64,000 bases of DNA, taken from positions 310,001 through 374,000 of the forward strand of contig NC_014507.1 in NCBI RefSeq assembly GCF_000147875.1, in the 5' to 3' direction. Made by a program: the position numbers and the translations under genes. Positions 17,113-24,691 of the stretch are shown here, piece by piece. The notes beneath the pieces are model-generated. The model was not told the DNA's origin. It saw only the letters and a list, made by a program, of their open reading frames with translations, and did not search any database. Source of the stretch: Methanolacinia petrolearia DSM 11571 (GTDB lineage Archaea; Halobacteriota; Methanomicrobia; Methanomicrobiales; Methanomicrobiaceae). How positions within the stretch are numbered: the stretch's first letter is position 1; the number at the start of each line of letters is the position of its first letter.

Positions 17113-18381
17113 TCAGGAGTCTTTGTAAAGACTTTCCCTTACTATTTTTACTGCGCAGAGATCGCCGCACATCGAGCATGTATCTGTTTCCCCGTCTCTT
17201 TCATGGATCTGTTTTGCATGCTCCCCGAACATTGCAAGCGAGAACTGCTTCTTCCAGTCGAGATCTCTCCTCGCATACGCCATCTCTTCTTCGCCTGTTC
17301 CGAACCAGTTGATACCGGGGCGGATCGTGTCTCCTACATGGGCGGCAAGTTTTGCGACACGGGTTCCCTCCCTGATATCCTCTACGGACGGGAGCGCCAG
17401 GTGCTCTGACGGCGAGACCATGCAAAGGAAGTCGGCACCGTTCATTGCAGCGATCGCACCCCCGATTGCACCTGAGACATGGTCGTAGCCCGGAACGATG
17501 TCCGTTACCAGCGGTCCGAGCAGGTATAGCGGAGCTCCTGCGGTCAGCTCCTTGATCATCCTTACATTGTATTCGATCTGGTCGATCGGGATATGGCCGG
17601 GCCCCTCGATCATTCTCTGGACTCCTGCTTCATGTGCTCTCTGTGCAAGGTCTCCAAGAGTGAGATATTCTACTGCTTTTGCTCTTTTTACGGCATCGAC
17701 CATCGCACCCGGCCTCATCCCGTCGCCGAGGGAGATCACTACATCGTATTCGGCCAGCATCTCGACCAGATAGTCATACTCTGCAAAGAGCGGGTTCTCC
17801 TCGCCGGATGCGGTCATCATCGCTATATGAAAAGCACCCCCCCTTGAGACCACGCCCATCACACGCGGGTCCTTCTTTAAGGCATCAAGCGCCTGCCTGT
17901 TTACACCGCAGTGTAGCGTCAGGAAGTCTACTCCCTGTTTGCAGTGATCCCTTATCACGTTGAACAATGTATCGGAGTCCAGGTCCGGGGCGCTTCCCGC
18001 ACGGCGGACCGCCTCGTAAACCGGTACAGTGCCAACGGTAATGTCAAGATCGAGGATCTTCTTCCTCATCTCCTCAAGGTCGCCGCCTGTCGAGAGATCC
18101 ATTATTGCATCTGCGCCCTCGGAGATTGCGCACTTCGCCTTTTCAATCTCAAGCCCGGGGTCGCACCTTATGCCTGACGTTCCGATATTGACATTTACCT
18201 TTACCGTGCACCCTTCCCCGATTGCACATAGCTTGTGCTCTCTTATGCGGTTTGCCGGGATAACCGCTTTTCCTGCAGCTATGGAGCGGGCAAGCCTTTC
18301 GGGTTCGATATTCTGCGATTCTGCAGTCTTTCGGACGATCTCCGGGATACCGGATTTACATTCCCGTGCGAGGGTTTGCAT
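17113..18381 (-). CDS. thiC: ThiC-family radical SAM enzyme (phosphomethylpyrimidine synthase or 5-hydroxybenzimidazole synthase)
   Basis: A 422-residue ThiC-family protein. Seen: NVNIGTSGIRCDPGLEIEKA, MDLSTGGDLEEMRKKIL, GTVPVYEAV, TLHCGVN, SRGGAFH, SLGDGMRPG, IEGPGHIPIDQIEYN and the C-terminal iron-sulfur cysteines C402, C405 and C409 (CSMCGDLC, spacing CX2CX3C). Bacterial ThiC has CX2CX4C, so the spacing differs by one. ThiC makes HMP phosphate from aminoimidazole ribotide; the paralogue BzaF makes 5-hydroxybenzimidazole, the lower ligand of the methanogen cobamide, from the same substrate. The two cannot be told apart here. No room for a riboswitch: the divergent gene begins 39 bases away. 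Confidence 0.9.
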   Translation of the reverse strand: MQTLARECKSGIPEIVRKTAESQNIEPERLARSIAAGKAVIPANRIREHKLCAIGEGCTVKVNVNIGTSGIRCDPGLEIEKAKCAISEGADAIMDLSTGGDLEEMRKKILDLDITVGTVPVYEAVRRAGSAPDLDSDTLFNVIRDHCKQGVDFLTLHCGVNRQALDALKKDPRVMGVVSRGGAFHIAMMTASGEENPLFAEYDYLVEMLAEYDVVISLGDGMRPGAMVDAVKRAKAVEYLTLGDLAQRAHEAGVQRMIEGPGHIPIDQIEYNVRMIKELTAGAPLYLLGPLVTDIVPGYDHVSGAIGGAIAAMNGADFLCMVSPSEHLALPSVEDIREGTRVAKLAAHVGDTIRPGINWFGTGEEEMAYARRDLDWKKQFSLAMFGEHAKQIHERDGETDTCSMCGDLCAVKIVRESLYKDS

Positions 18382-18420
18382 GGATATACTTTTGTCCCTG
18401 ATAACTTAAACAATCATTAC

Positions 18421-19026
18421 ATGCCTGTAGAATGGATCCCCGGAACCGGATATTTCTCGAATTCCTATGTGTACGGTTCGGTCCTTATCGATACTGGGGC
18501 GACCCCGACGGCTGTTGAGCCCTACCGTGATGATATCGGGACGATTGTCTTAACGCACTGCCATTATGATCATATTGCGCATCTCCGGGAGATCAGGGAT
18601 ATGTGCGGAAACCCGGAGATCTGCATACACGAACTTGACGCGCCCGGAATCACCGAGCCTTCAAGAAGCCTCTCTACCATGTTTGGTGAGAGAGGGCCTG
18701 ATATCGGACCTGATGTTATCCTTTCCGAGGGTGATGAGATCGGGGGTCTTAAGGTAATTCATACTCCCGGTCATACCCCCGGGGGGATATGCCTTTATGA
18801 CGCCGAAGAGATGGTCCTCTTCTCGGGCGACACAGTATTTGCCGACGGAGCCTTCGGGAGGTTTGATTTTCCCGGCGGGAGCCTGGAGCAGCTCAGTAAT
18901 TCTGTTAAAAAGCTCTCGGAGCTCGATGTCGAGGGGTTGTGTCCCGGTCATGGAACTCCTGCTTTTTCAAACGGAAGACGGCACATTCTTGCTGCACTCC
19001 GGGCACTGAATACGGGTTATTTCTGA
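18421..19026 (+). CDS. Metallo-beta-lactamase fold hydrolase (glyoxalase II-like)
   Basis: A 201-residue MBL-fold enzyme. Metal ligands: HCHYDHIAH (about 45-53), the His of HTPGHTPGG (about 117), the Asp of FSGDTVFADG (about 141) and the His of CPGHGTP (about 180). The set is complete for a binuclear site and close to hydroxyacylglutathione hydrolase-like proteins; substrate unknown. I start at the ATG 18421; a longer in-frame extension upstream would run back into the ThiC gene and has no ribosome site. Divergent from thiC and followed by the DUF123 gene. Confidence 0.88.
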   Translation: MPVEWIPGTGYFSNSYVYGSVLIDTGATPTAVEPYRDDIGTIVLTHCHYDHIAHLREIRDMCGNPEICIHELDAPGITEPSRSLSTMFGERGPDIGPDVILSEGDEIGGLKVIHTPGHTPGGICLYDAEEMVLFSGDTVFADGAFGRFDFPGGSLEQLSNSVKKLSELDVEGLCPGHGTPAFSNGRRHILAALRALNTGYF

Positions 19027-19029
19027 ATC

Positions 19030-19464
19030 ATGAATGAAAAAGGGATCTACTGTCTTGTGTTCCGGAACCCCGGGACAACTCTTGGAATTGGAAGTCTCGG
19101 GGATGTGGAATTTTCTCCGGGATGGCATATTTATGTAGGTTCAGCCCTCGGGCAGGCCGGATTTTCAAGAGTAAGACGGCATGTATCCCTTTCTGTGGAA
19201 AAGAACAAAAAACCACGCTGGCATGTAGATTACCTGCTCACTTCCGCTTATTTTGAACTGGAATCCGTTTTCTGTGGTAAAACCGCAGAGCGGCTTGAAT
19301 GTATCCTTGCGGGGCTTTTAGGGGGGGAAAATGTTCCGGGATTCGGTTGCTCGGACTGCAGGTGCGGGTCGCACTTTTTTCACAGGGACGACAATCCGGA
19401 GGATGAAGTCCGGTCCGCCTTTGAAGCCCTGAATCTCCCTGTCCATATGAAAAAAATCAAATAA
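19030..19464 (+). CDS. DUF123 (GIY-YIG-like) protein
   Basis: A 144-residue protein of the DUF123 family, related to the GIY-YIG nuclease fold and sometimes fused to endonuclease III. Family features: GIYCLVF, WHIYVGSALG, RVRRHVS and KKPRWHVDYLL; a Cys pair in CSDCRCGSHFF precedes the end. Function unproven, possibly nucleic-acid cleavage. It begins 3 bases after the MBL hydrolase stop, so the two are probably co-transcribed. Confidence 0.83.
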   Translation: MNEKGIYCLVFRNPGTTLGIGSLGDVEFSPGWHIYVGSALGQAGFSRVRRHVSLSVEKNKKPRWHVDYLLTSAYFELESVFCGKTAERLECILAGLLGGENVPGFGCSDCRCGSHFFHRDDNPEDEVRSAFEALNLPVHMKKIK

Positions 19465-19486
19465 CTTCGAATAGACTAATCTCATT

Positions 19487-20065
19487 ATGAAAGTGCTTGG
19501 GATTTCCGGGAGTATGAGGCCAGAGGGCAACACTTCGATACTTGTTAAGAGGGTAGTGGATTATATCGAAGCCGAAGGTTGTGATGAGTTCAATACCGAA
19601 TATATCTCCCTTGCCGGAAAAAAAATATCGCCGTGTATAGGATGCGACAAGTGCAGGGAGACCAAATGGTGTGTTCTTGATGATGACTGGGACGATATCG
19701 CAGAAAAACTGATGGAATGTGATATCCTGATTCTCGGTTCTCCGACTTATTATTACGATGTCAACGGGCAGACGAAAAACTTCATCGACAGGACCTATTC
19801 GCTCTTCCATGACAGAAAACTTGCAGGAAAATATGCGGTTGTGATCTCGGTCTGCGCAGACAGGGGCGGCGAAAGGACACTTTCGACACTTGAAGGCTTT
19901 GTCAATACGCATGAGTTCGGTTATATCGGATATGTAGCCGGCAAGGGGGCTGCCGCAGGAGATGTCCGCAAGGATGAAAGCGCTATGGCGAAATCGATCG
20001 AAGTGGCTGAAAACATACTGAAAATGGTGAGCAGAACTCATCGTGACGGTAAGAGGAAGCAATAG
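19487..20065 (+). CDS. Iron-sulfur flavoprotein (NADPH-dependent FMN reductase family)
   Basis: A 192-residue flavodoxin-fold protein. The FMN phosphate loop GISGSMRPEGNTS is at residues 4-16, and the compact cluster motif CIGCDKCRETKWC (CX2CX2CX5C, about 48-60) is that of Isf iron-sulfur flavoproteins of methanogens. GSPTYYYDVNGQTKNFIDR contacts FMN. Isf proteins pass electrons from ferredoxin, often in oxidative-stress reduction; partner here unknown. Start has modest ribosome-site support. Confidence 0.87.
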   Translation: MKVLGISGSMRPEGNTSILVKRVVDYIEAEGCDEFNTEYISLAGKKISPCIGCDKCRETKWCVLDDDWDDIAEKLMECDILILGSPTYYYDVNGQTKNFIDRTYSLFHDRKLAGKYAVVISVCADRGGERTLSTLEGFVNTHEFGYIGYVAGKGAAAGDVRKDESAMAKSIEVAENILKMVSRTHRDGKRKQ

Positions 20066-20141
20066 ACATAAGAATTCGGATTCTGATACTTTTATATGAT
20101 ACAGGACGGAAAAGGAGTCTCCGTCCTATGGGGTTGAAGTT

Positions 20142-23100
20142 GTGCCGAGGCTTACAATAGGGAGATATATTACTTCTGAGGATGATTGCATCATCCCTGC
20201 CGAATTTACAATATCTTTTAACAATGTGGAAAAAAACCGGTTTGAAGGGGTGTTCAGCAAATACCGGGTCCTTTATGTCGATTACGATACCAACAGGCTT
20301 TCGGTCAGGCTGCCTGATGAACAGAAGTTTATTCCTGCGGCTGCGGCCGAGATAGAAAAACTGATGGATTATGCACATCTTCTTGAAGAGGGAGACATGG
20401 AGATATGCGAACCCTCGGAGATCAGTCCGGAGGAATTTATTGAAGGGATAAACAGGTTCTCTGCACCTTCAATGAGATCGTATTCCAAATTTCATCATCC
20501 GTCAGATGGTTTTTTTTCTGTGGAATCTCCTGATGTCCCTTCGGAGTTTGGGTCTCTTTCATTCGAAGGAATGGATGAAGATGCGGATTTCAACGAAAAA
20601 ATCGCGGATCTTATAGAGGAGGAACCGGTTCCCGGGACATTAACGGAGGATCTCGTCCAGGATTCTGGAGAACTTAAGATTGACGCCCCCCCCGTGCAGG
20701 AGGAAGAAGTATCCTTTGACGATCTCGACGATATGGATCTCGATCTTATTCCGGAATCCCATGAAGAGATCGTCGGGTTCGATGAAACCGTCTCAGGAGA
20801 AGTTCCATCTCCTGACGAATCTGTCTCCTTCGACGATCTTGACGATATGGATCTGGATCTTCTTCCGGATTCGGAGGAAGCTGTTCCCGAAGCCGGTGAA
20901 AACATCTCTTCTGAAGCTCCTGTATTTGACGAGCCGGTCTCCTTCGATAATCTGGACGACATGGATCTTGACATTCTCTCCAAACCTGAAGAAGCTGTTC
21001 CGGAATCGGGTGAAACGATCTCTTCCGGGGTTTCGCCCGTTGAAGATTCAATCTCCTTCGACGATCTGGATGAGATGGATTTGGATCTTCTTCCGGATTC
21101 CGGTGAGGACATTCCTGAATTTGAGGAACTGACAGGTGTAGAGCCGGATCTTTCGCCGGGCGACGGGGAGCCCGATGTTTCTTTATCTGCCGGGAGTTTC
21201 CCGGAAATTGAAGGATTTGAGGGAAGTATTGTTCTGGAAGAGGACGATTTCCCTGATATAGCCGCCGCTGAAATTCCAGATTCGGGCTCGTTGACCGATA
21301 TTGAAGATGAGGAATTCCCTGGAGAACTGTCGTCAGGATTCGAGGTCAATGACGAATTTTCCGATCTTGAAGACCTTGTCGAAGAATCGGCCGTCGATAC
21401 ATTGCTTGTTGAAGCAAAGGAGCTGGTCTCTGAAGGCAAATATGAAGATGCAATGAATCTTCTCGGCGGATCCGTTCTGGAAAAATCGGGATCTGCCGAC
21501 CTTTGGATCATGAGGGGCGATATCTGCGCCATGGCCGAACACTTAACTGATGCAATCGAGTCATATGAAAGGGCGCTTGAACTGGATCCTGACAATATGA
21601 CTGCGGTTCTCTCTCTTTACCGTCTTTACAAGGAAAGTGAGAATTATTATGATGCTGCGGAGCTTCTGGATTCATATATCAAAAAGAATCCTGAAGATTC
21701 TCATCTCTGGTTCGAAAAGGGATGGCTCAGCGAGAAGAGCGGGGACTTCGGGGAGGCACTTATGGATTACGATCAGGCGATCTCTCTTGATGCAGGATGC
21801 ACCAGGGCGGTTGCATCCAAAGCGCTGCTCCTGATGAGAGAAAAAAGGCCTGAAGAAGCGCTTGAATGTTATGATCTTCTCATCGAAATAAAGCCCGGGA
21901 ATGCTGCGGTGCATCATTCACGCGGCCTGGTCCTGAAAGTCATGGGGGAGTATGATGAGGCGATAGACTCGTTTAAAGAAGCGATCCGGCTCGATCCATC
22001 CGATTCGGATACACTCCTTGAAGTTGCAATTCTCCTGCTTGAAACGGGACGCTTTAAAGATGCACTCGGTTATTACAACAGGCTCATCGATTCGGGATTT
22101 GAAGGAAGCGAAGTGTTTTCAGGGCAGGGAGATGCTTATCTGGCCCTGGGAATGAGCGGAGAAGCATTGTCTTCATATGAGCGTGCAATAGATGCAGGCG
22201 GAAATATCCTTGGGGCATTAAAGGGAAGAGCGGAAATTCTTGCAGCATCCGGTAATCCGGCTGAAGCAGTTGAGGCCTATAACAGTGTTCTTGAGATAAA
22301 CCCCATGGATACGGATGTACTCCGGAAACTTGCCGCTTTATATGAAGATGCAGGTCATCCCGGGCAGGCCCTGACGGCGTACGACAGGATTCTCATAGCA
22401 GATCCAGAGAATTCCTATGCTATATCCGGCCGGATTAAGTGTCTTGTTTCACTCGAGCGATATTCCGAAGCTATCCCCCTGTATGACGGCCTCATCGTAA
22501 CGAGTCCCGGGAGATCGGATCTTATCGCAGGCAAGGCATTCTCACTTGCAAAAACCGGCAGAAAGGATGATGCGGTTGTTTTGTATGTTTCCGCCCTGCA
22601 GCTGGAGCCTGAAAATGTCGGATACCTCCTCGAACTTGTATCAATTCTTTCCGACCTCGGAAGATACGGGGAGTCCCTGTCGTACTATGACAGGCTGATC
22701 AGTCTCGTTCCGGGGGAGTCAGGTTTTGTGATGTCGAGGGCGCTTGCGTTGTATACCCTCGGCAGGTATGAAGACTCGGTGGCGGACTTTGAAAAAGTTC
22801 TCCGGAAAAAGCCTGATGATACCGATGCCCTGATTAATATGGGCACTGCTCTGTTCCGTCTTGGCGACAGGAGGGCGGCGATGGTGTGCTATAAGAGATC
22901 CATCGATTTTGATCCGTCTCTTGAAGAAGAATGGCTGATGAGGGGCATCAGTGCTTCTTCATTTATCGAGTGGGAGATTGACAGAATTCACAGGATTTCG
23001 GAGTCTTCGATTATTTACGGGTCTGGGGACGCGAAGCCTAAGCTGAGGGCATCCAAGATGGAAAAGGAGGATTTCACGCAGGCCGGCACTGGCTCTGTCT

Positions 23101-23438
23101 CATCTCCGGTTATGGAATCGTCGGAATACGATTCTGTAAATATTCCTGATACAAGGACGCCGACAAAGGAGCAGCTTGATGATCCGGATTATCTCTATAA
23201 GAAAGGTGTGGCACTCGCCCGCAGGGGATACTACAGGGCATCTTTGAAATGTTTCAGCAGGATAGAAACACTGACTGAAGATTGTTCCGATGCAGTCTTT
23301 TCAAAAGGAATAATCTATGCCAAAAACGGTTATTTCAATGAAGCGCTTGATTGCTTTGATCGGGTTCTTAAAATGAATCCTTCACATGAAAAGGCGCAGA
23401 AGGCAAAACGGATGGCGGAGATTAAGAGAAAAATATAA
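20142..23438 (+). CDS. Giant TPR protein with 38-residue acidic repeats
   Basis: A 1098-residue soluble protein, GTG start. Residues 1-85 are a beta-rich domain (GRYITSEDDCIIPAEF) resembling PilZ-like modules only loosely. Residues about 180-320 contain four copies of an acidic 38-residue repeat centred on SFDDLDDMDLDLLPDS (Phe at 192, 230, 268, 306). Residues about 410-960 are some 15 TPR units (typical A-x-x-x-Y-D-x-x-L-x-x-x-P), followed by a linker and two final TPRs (about 1005-1090). A scaffold role is likely. It heads a cluster with a coiled-coil protein, another TPR protein and a chemoreceptor. Confidence 0.88.
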   Translation: MPRLTIGRYITSEDDCIIPAEFTISFNNVEKNRFEGVFSKYRVLYVDYDTNRLSVRLPDEQKFIPAAAAEIEKLMDYAHLLEEGDMEICEPSEISPEEFIEGINRFSAPSMRSYSKFHHPSDGFFSVESPDVPSEFGSLSFEGMDEDADFNEKIADLIEEEPVPGTLTEDLVQDSGELKIDAPPVQEEEVSFDDLDDMDLDLIPESHEEIVGFDETVSGEVPSPDESVSFDDLDDMDLDLLPDSEEAVPEAGENISSEAPVFDEPVSFDNLDDMDLDILSKPEEAVPESGETISSGVSPVEDSISFDDLDEMDLDLLPDSGEDIPEFEELTGVEPDLSPGDGEPDVSLSAGSFPEIEGFEGSIVLEEDDFPDIAAAEIPDSGSLTDIEDEEFPGELSSGFEVNDEFSDLEDLVEESAVDTLLVEAKELVSEGKYEDAMNLLGGSVLEKSGSADLWIMRGDICAMAEHLTDAIESYERALELDPDNMTAVLSLYRLYKESENYYDAAELLDSYIKKNPEDSHLWFEKGWLSEKSGDFGEALMDYDQAISLDAGCTRAVASKALLLMREKRPEEALECYDLLIEIKPGNAAVHHSRGLVLKVMGEYDEAIDSFKEAIRLDPSDSDTLLEVAILLLETGRFKDALGYYNRLIDSGFEGSEVFSGQGDAYLALGMSGEALSSYERAIDAGGNILGALKGRAEILAASGNPAEAVEAYNSVLEINPMDTDVLRKLAALYEDAGHPGQALTAYDRILIADPENSYAISGRIKCLVSLERYSEAIPLYDGLIVTSPGRSDLIAGKAFSLAKTGRKDDAVVLYVSALQLEPENVGYLLELVSILSDLGRYGESLSYYDRLISLVPGESGFVMSRALALYTLGRYEDSVADFEKVLRKKPDDTDALINMGTALFRLGDRRAAMVCYKRSIDFDPSLEEEWLMRGISASSFIEWEIDRIHRISESSIIYGSGDAKPKLRASKMEKEDFTQAGTGSVSSPVMESSEYDSVNIPDTRTPTKEQLDDPDYLYKKGVALARRGYYRASLKCFSRIETLTEDCSDAVFSKGIIYAKNGYFNEALDCFDRVLKMNPSHEKAQKAKRMAEIKRKI
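20707..21112 (+). repeat. Four tandem 114-bp coding repeats
   Basis: Within the giant TPR gene, the DNA coding for SFDDLDDMDLDLLPDS recurs with the Phe codon at 20715, 20829, 20943 and 21057, an exact 114-base period. The arms between copies are more diverged (Val/Ser/Glu/Pro-rich) than the 16-residue core, so selection seems to hold the core motif and the spacing. Confidence 0.8.
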
Positions 23439-23471
23439 TATTTATATCGCTGTTCAGGTTCCTCGGCTGAA

Positions 23472-24005
23472 TTACTTCCAAAACATCCATTTTGGTTTTT
23501 CTATCAATTCTTTCTGCCCTGTATTTTCTTTGGTCTGTTCATCAGACTCTTTTTCATCTTTTTCTATACTTTTTATTGCAGACTGGAGCGCAAGGCTGTG
23601 GGCAGCAGCCTGTCCCTGGAGGTGTTCGATCATTTTGGTAAGGTCTTTTATCCTGTCGTCTTTATCCTGGTTGATCTGGTCGGTTGCAGTAACACTCAGG
23701 ACTTCAATTCTTGCGACTTCTTCCTTTAAATCGTCGATCCTGTTGTTTTTCTCGTCCAGGAGTTTTGCATATGCTTCCCTCAGTTCGACCTGAAGTTTAA
23801 TCTCTTCCCTGAGTCTGCTGTTCTCTGTATTTTTACCGTTGAGGGCGGACTTCAGTTCCTTAAGTTCGGCATCCGCCCGATTGTTCCCTGATACCAGGCC
23901 TGAGATGGATTCGATTATCCACTCGTTTCTGCTCAAATCCTCTTTCGCTGCAGTTTTTTCAATCTTTTGGCAAAGTTCTTCATCAACTGTTAAAACAATT
24001 CTCAT
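23472..24005 (-). CDS. Coiled-coil protein with ribbon-helix-helix-like N-terminus
   Basis: A 177-residue protein. The first 40 residues (RIVLTVDEELCQKIEKTA, then SRNEWIIESI) read like a ribbon-helix-helix DNA-binding or dimerisation unit; residues about 45-150 are a long coiled coil; the C-terminus is the aromatic-basic KPKWMFWK, a tail type seen on plasmid/phage mobilisation and replication-associated proteins. The ATG 24005 is chosen because GTGAGG lies just upstream; a GTG three codons earlier would destroy that site. The upstream TPR gene's stop lies in this same ribosome site. Confidence 0.7.
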   Translation of the reverse strand: MRIVLTVDEELCQKIEKTAAKEDLSRNEWIIESISGLVSGNNRADAELKELKSALNGKNTENSRLREEIKLQVELREAYAKLLDEKNNRIDDLKEEVARIEVLSVTATDQINQDKDDRIKDLTKMIEHLQGQAAAHSLALQSAIKSIEKDEKESDEQTKENTGQKELIEKPKWMFWK

Positions 24006-24010
24006 AATCC

Positions 24011-24385
24011 TCACCGCTCACCAATATGAATTTTCTTTATCAGGCTGAAGTTTAGATCAACACACCCGCTTTTCCGTGATATCTCTTTTGCACTCCTGAA
24101 ACAGTTTTCGGCTTCATCTATCCTGTTTAATCGCAGCAGGATCATCCCTTTGTTATTTAAAGCCGAATAGTTTTCGGGGTTCTTCCTGAGGGCTTCATCG
24201 AAGATCCCGGCGGCTTCTTCAAGTCTCTCCGAATAAAAAAGTGCAATTCCCTTTTTAAATATGATTGTGTCGTTTTCCGGGTCTTCTTGCAATGCCCTGT
24301 CAAGACATTCGACAGCTTTCTCCGGCAGCTCCGCCTCCAGAAGAGCAATTCCCTTATTATACCAGTATCTAACTCCGACCTTCAT
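24011..24385 (-). CDS. Small TPR protein
   Basis: A 124-residue protein made of about three TPR units (for example AVECLDRALQEDPEN and AAGIFDEALRKNPENYSAL), followed by a capping helix. Probably a protein-binding adaptor. It is transcribed with the coiled-coil gene, whose start lies 5 bases downstream of this stop. The promoter lies in 24386-24691, shared with the divergent chemoreceptor gene. Confidence 0.78.
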   Translation of the reverse strand: MKVGVRYWYNKGIALLEAELPEKAVECLDRALQEDPENDTIIFKKGIALFYSERLEEAAGIFDEALRKNPENYSALNNKGMILLRLNRIDEAENCFRSAKEISRKSGCVDLNFSLIKKIHIGER

Positions 24386-24691
24386 TTATGTTTAGCACCG
24401 GGAATTTTATAATTCCATATTCCTGTTCTTTCCAATTTTATGTACGAAACGTATATAACAGCTCTTAATCTTTTCCCCACAATCCCATCTGTTTGTTCAA
24501 AGCCGGCTGTTATTAAAAATTTTATTCTCTTATTTTATATATTGTTGTCTCGTTGACTTTACATTTGATAAAAAATATTTCAAAAATGAAACCGTACGGA
24601 AAAAATCCACTTTCGATTTGCATGTCAATTATATAAACTTAATAAGCTTGAATTCGATATTGAAATTATAGTCAAATTTGGTGTGATGGAA
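24386..24691. other. Divergent promoter region, TPR operon and chemoreceptor
   Basis: AT-rich, 306 bases. On the plus strand TTATATAAAC (24629-24638) is the best TATA box for the chemoreceptor, giving a leader of about 30 bases. ACGTATATAAC near 24447-24457 is another TATA candidate. A 38-codon frame starting at 24440 lacks a ribosome site and is not called. No RNA gene is seen. Confidence 0.5.

Noticed and set aside
17113-18420. TPP riboswitch before the ThiC-family gene
   Set aside because: Only 39 bases separate it from the divergent MBL gene, too short for a THI-box, and no THI-box elements are seen.
20495-21595. 366-codon open frame on the minus strand opposite the giant TPR gene
   Set aside because: It is the antisense of the acidic repeat region; the Ser/Arg-rich product follows from the sense codons (GAT, GAA, TCC) and has no ribosome site.
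24440-24556. 38-codon frame between the TPR operon and chemoreceptor
   Set aside because: No ribosome site or hydropathy pattern; it lies across TATA-like promoter elements.
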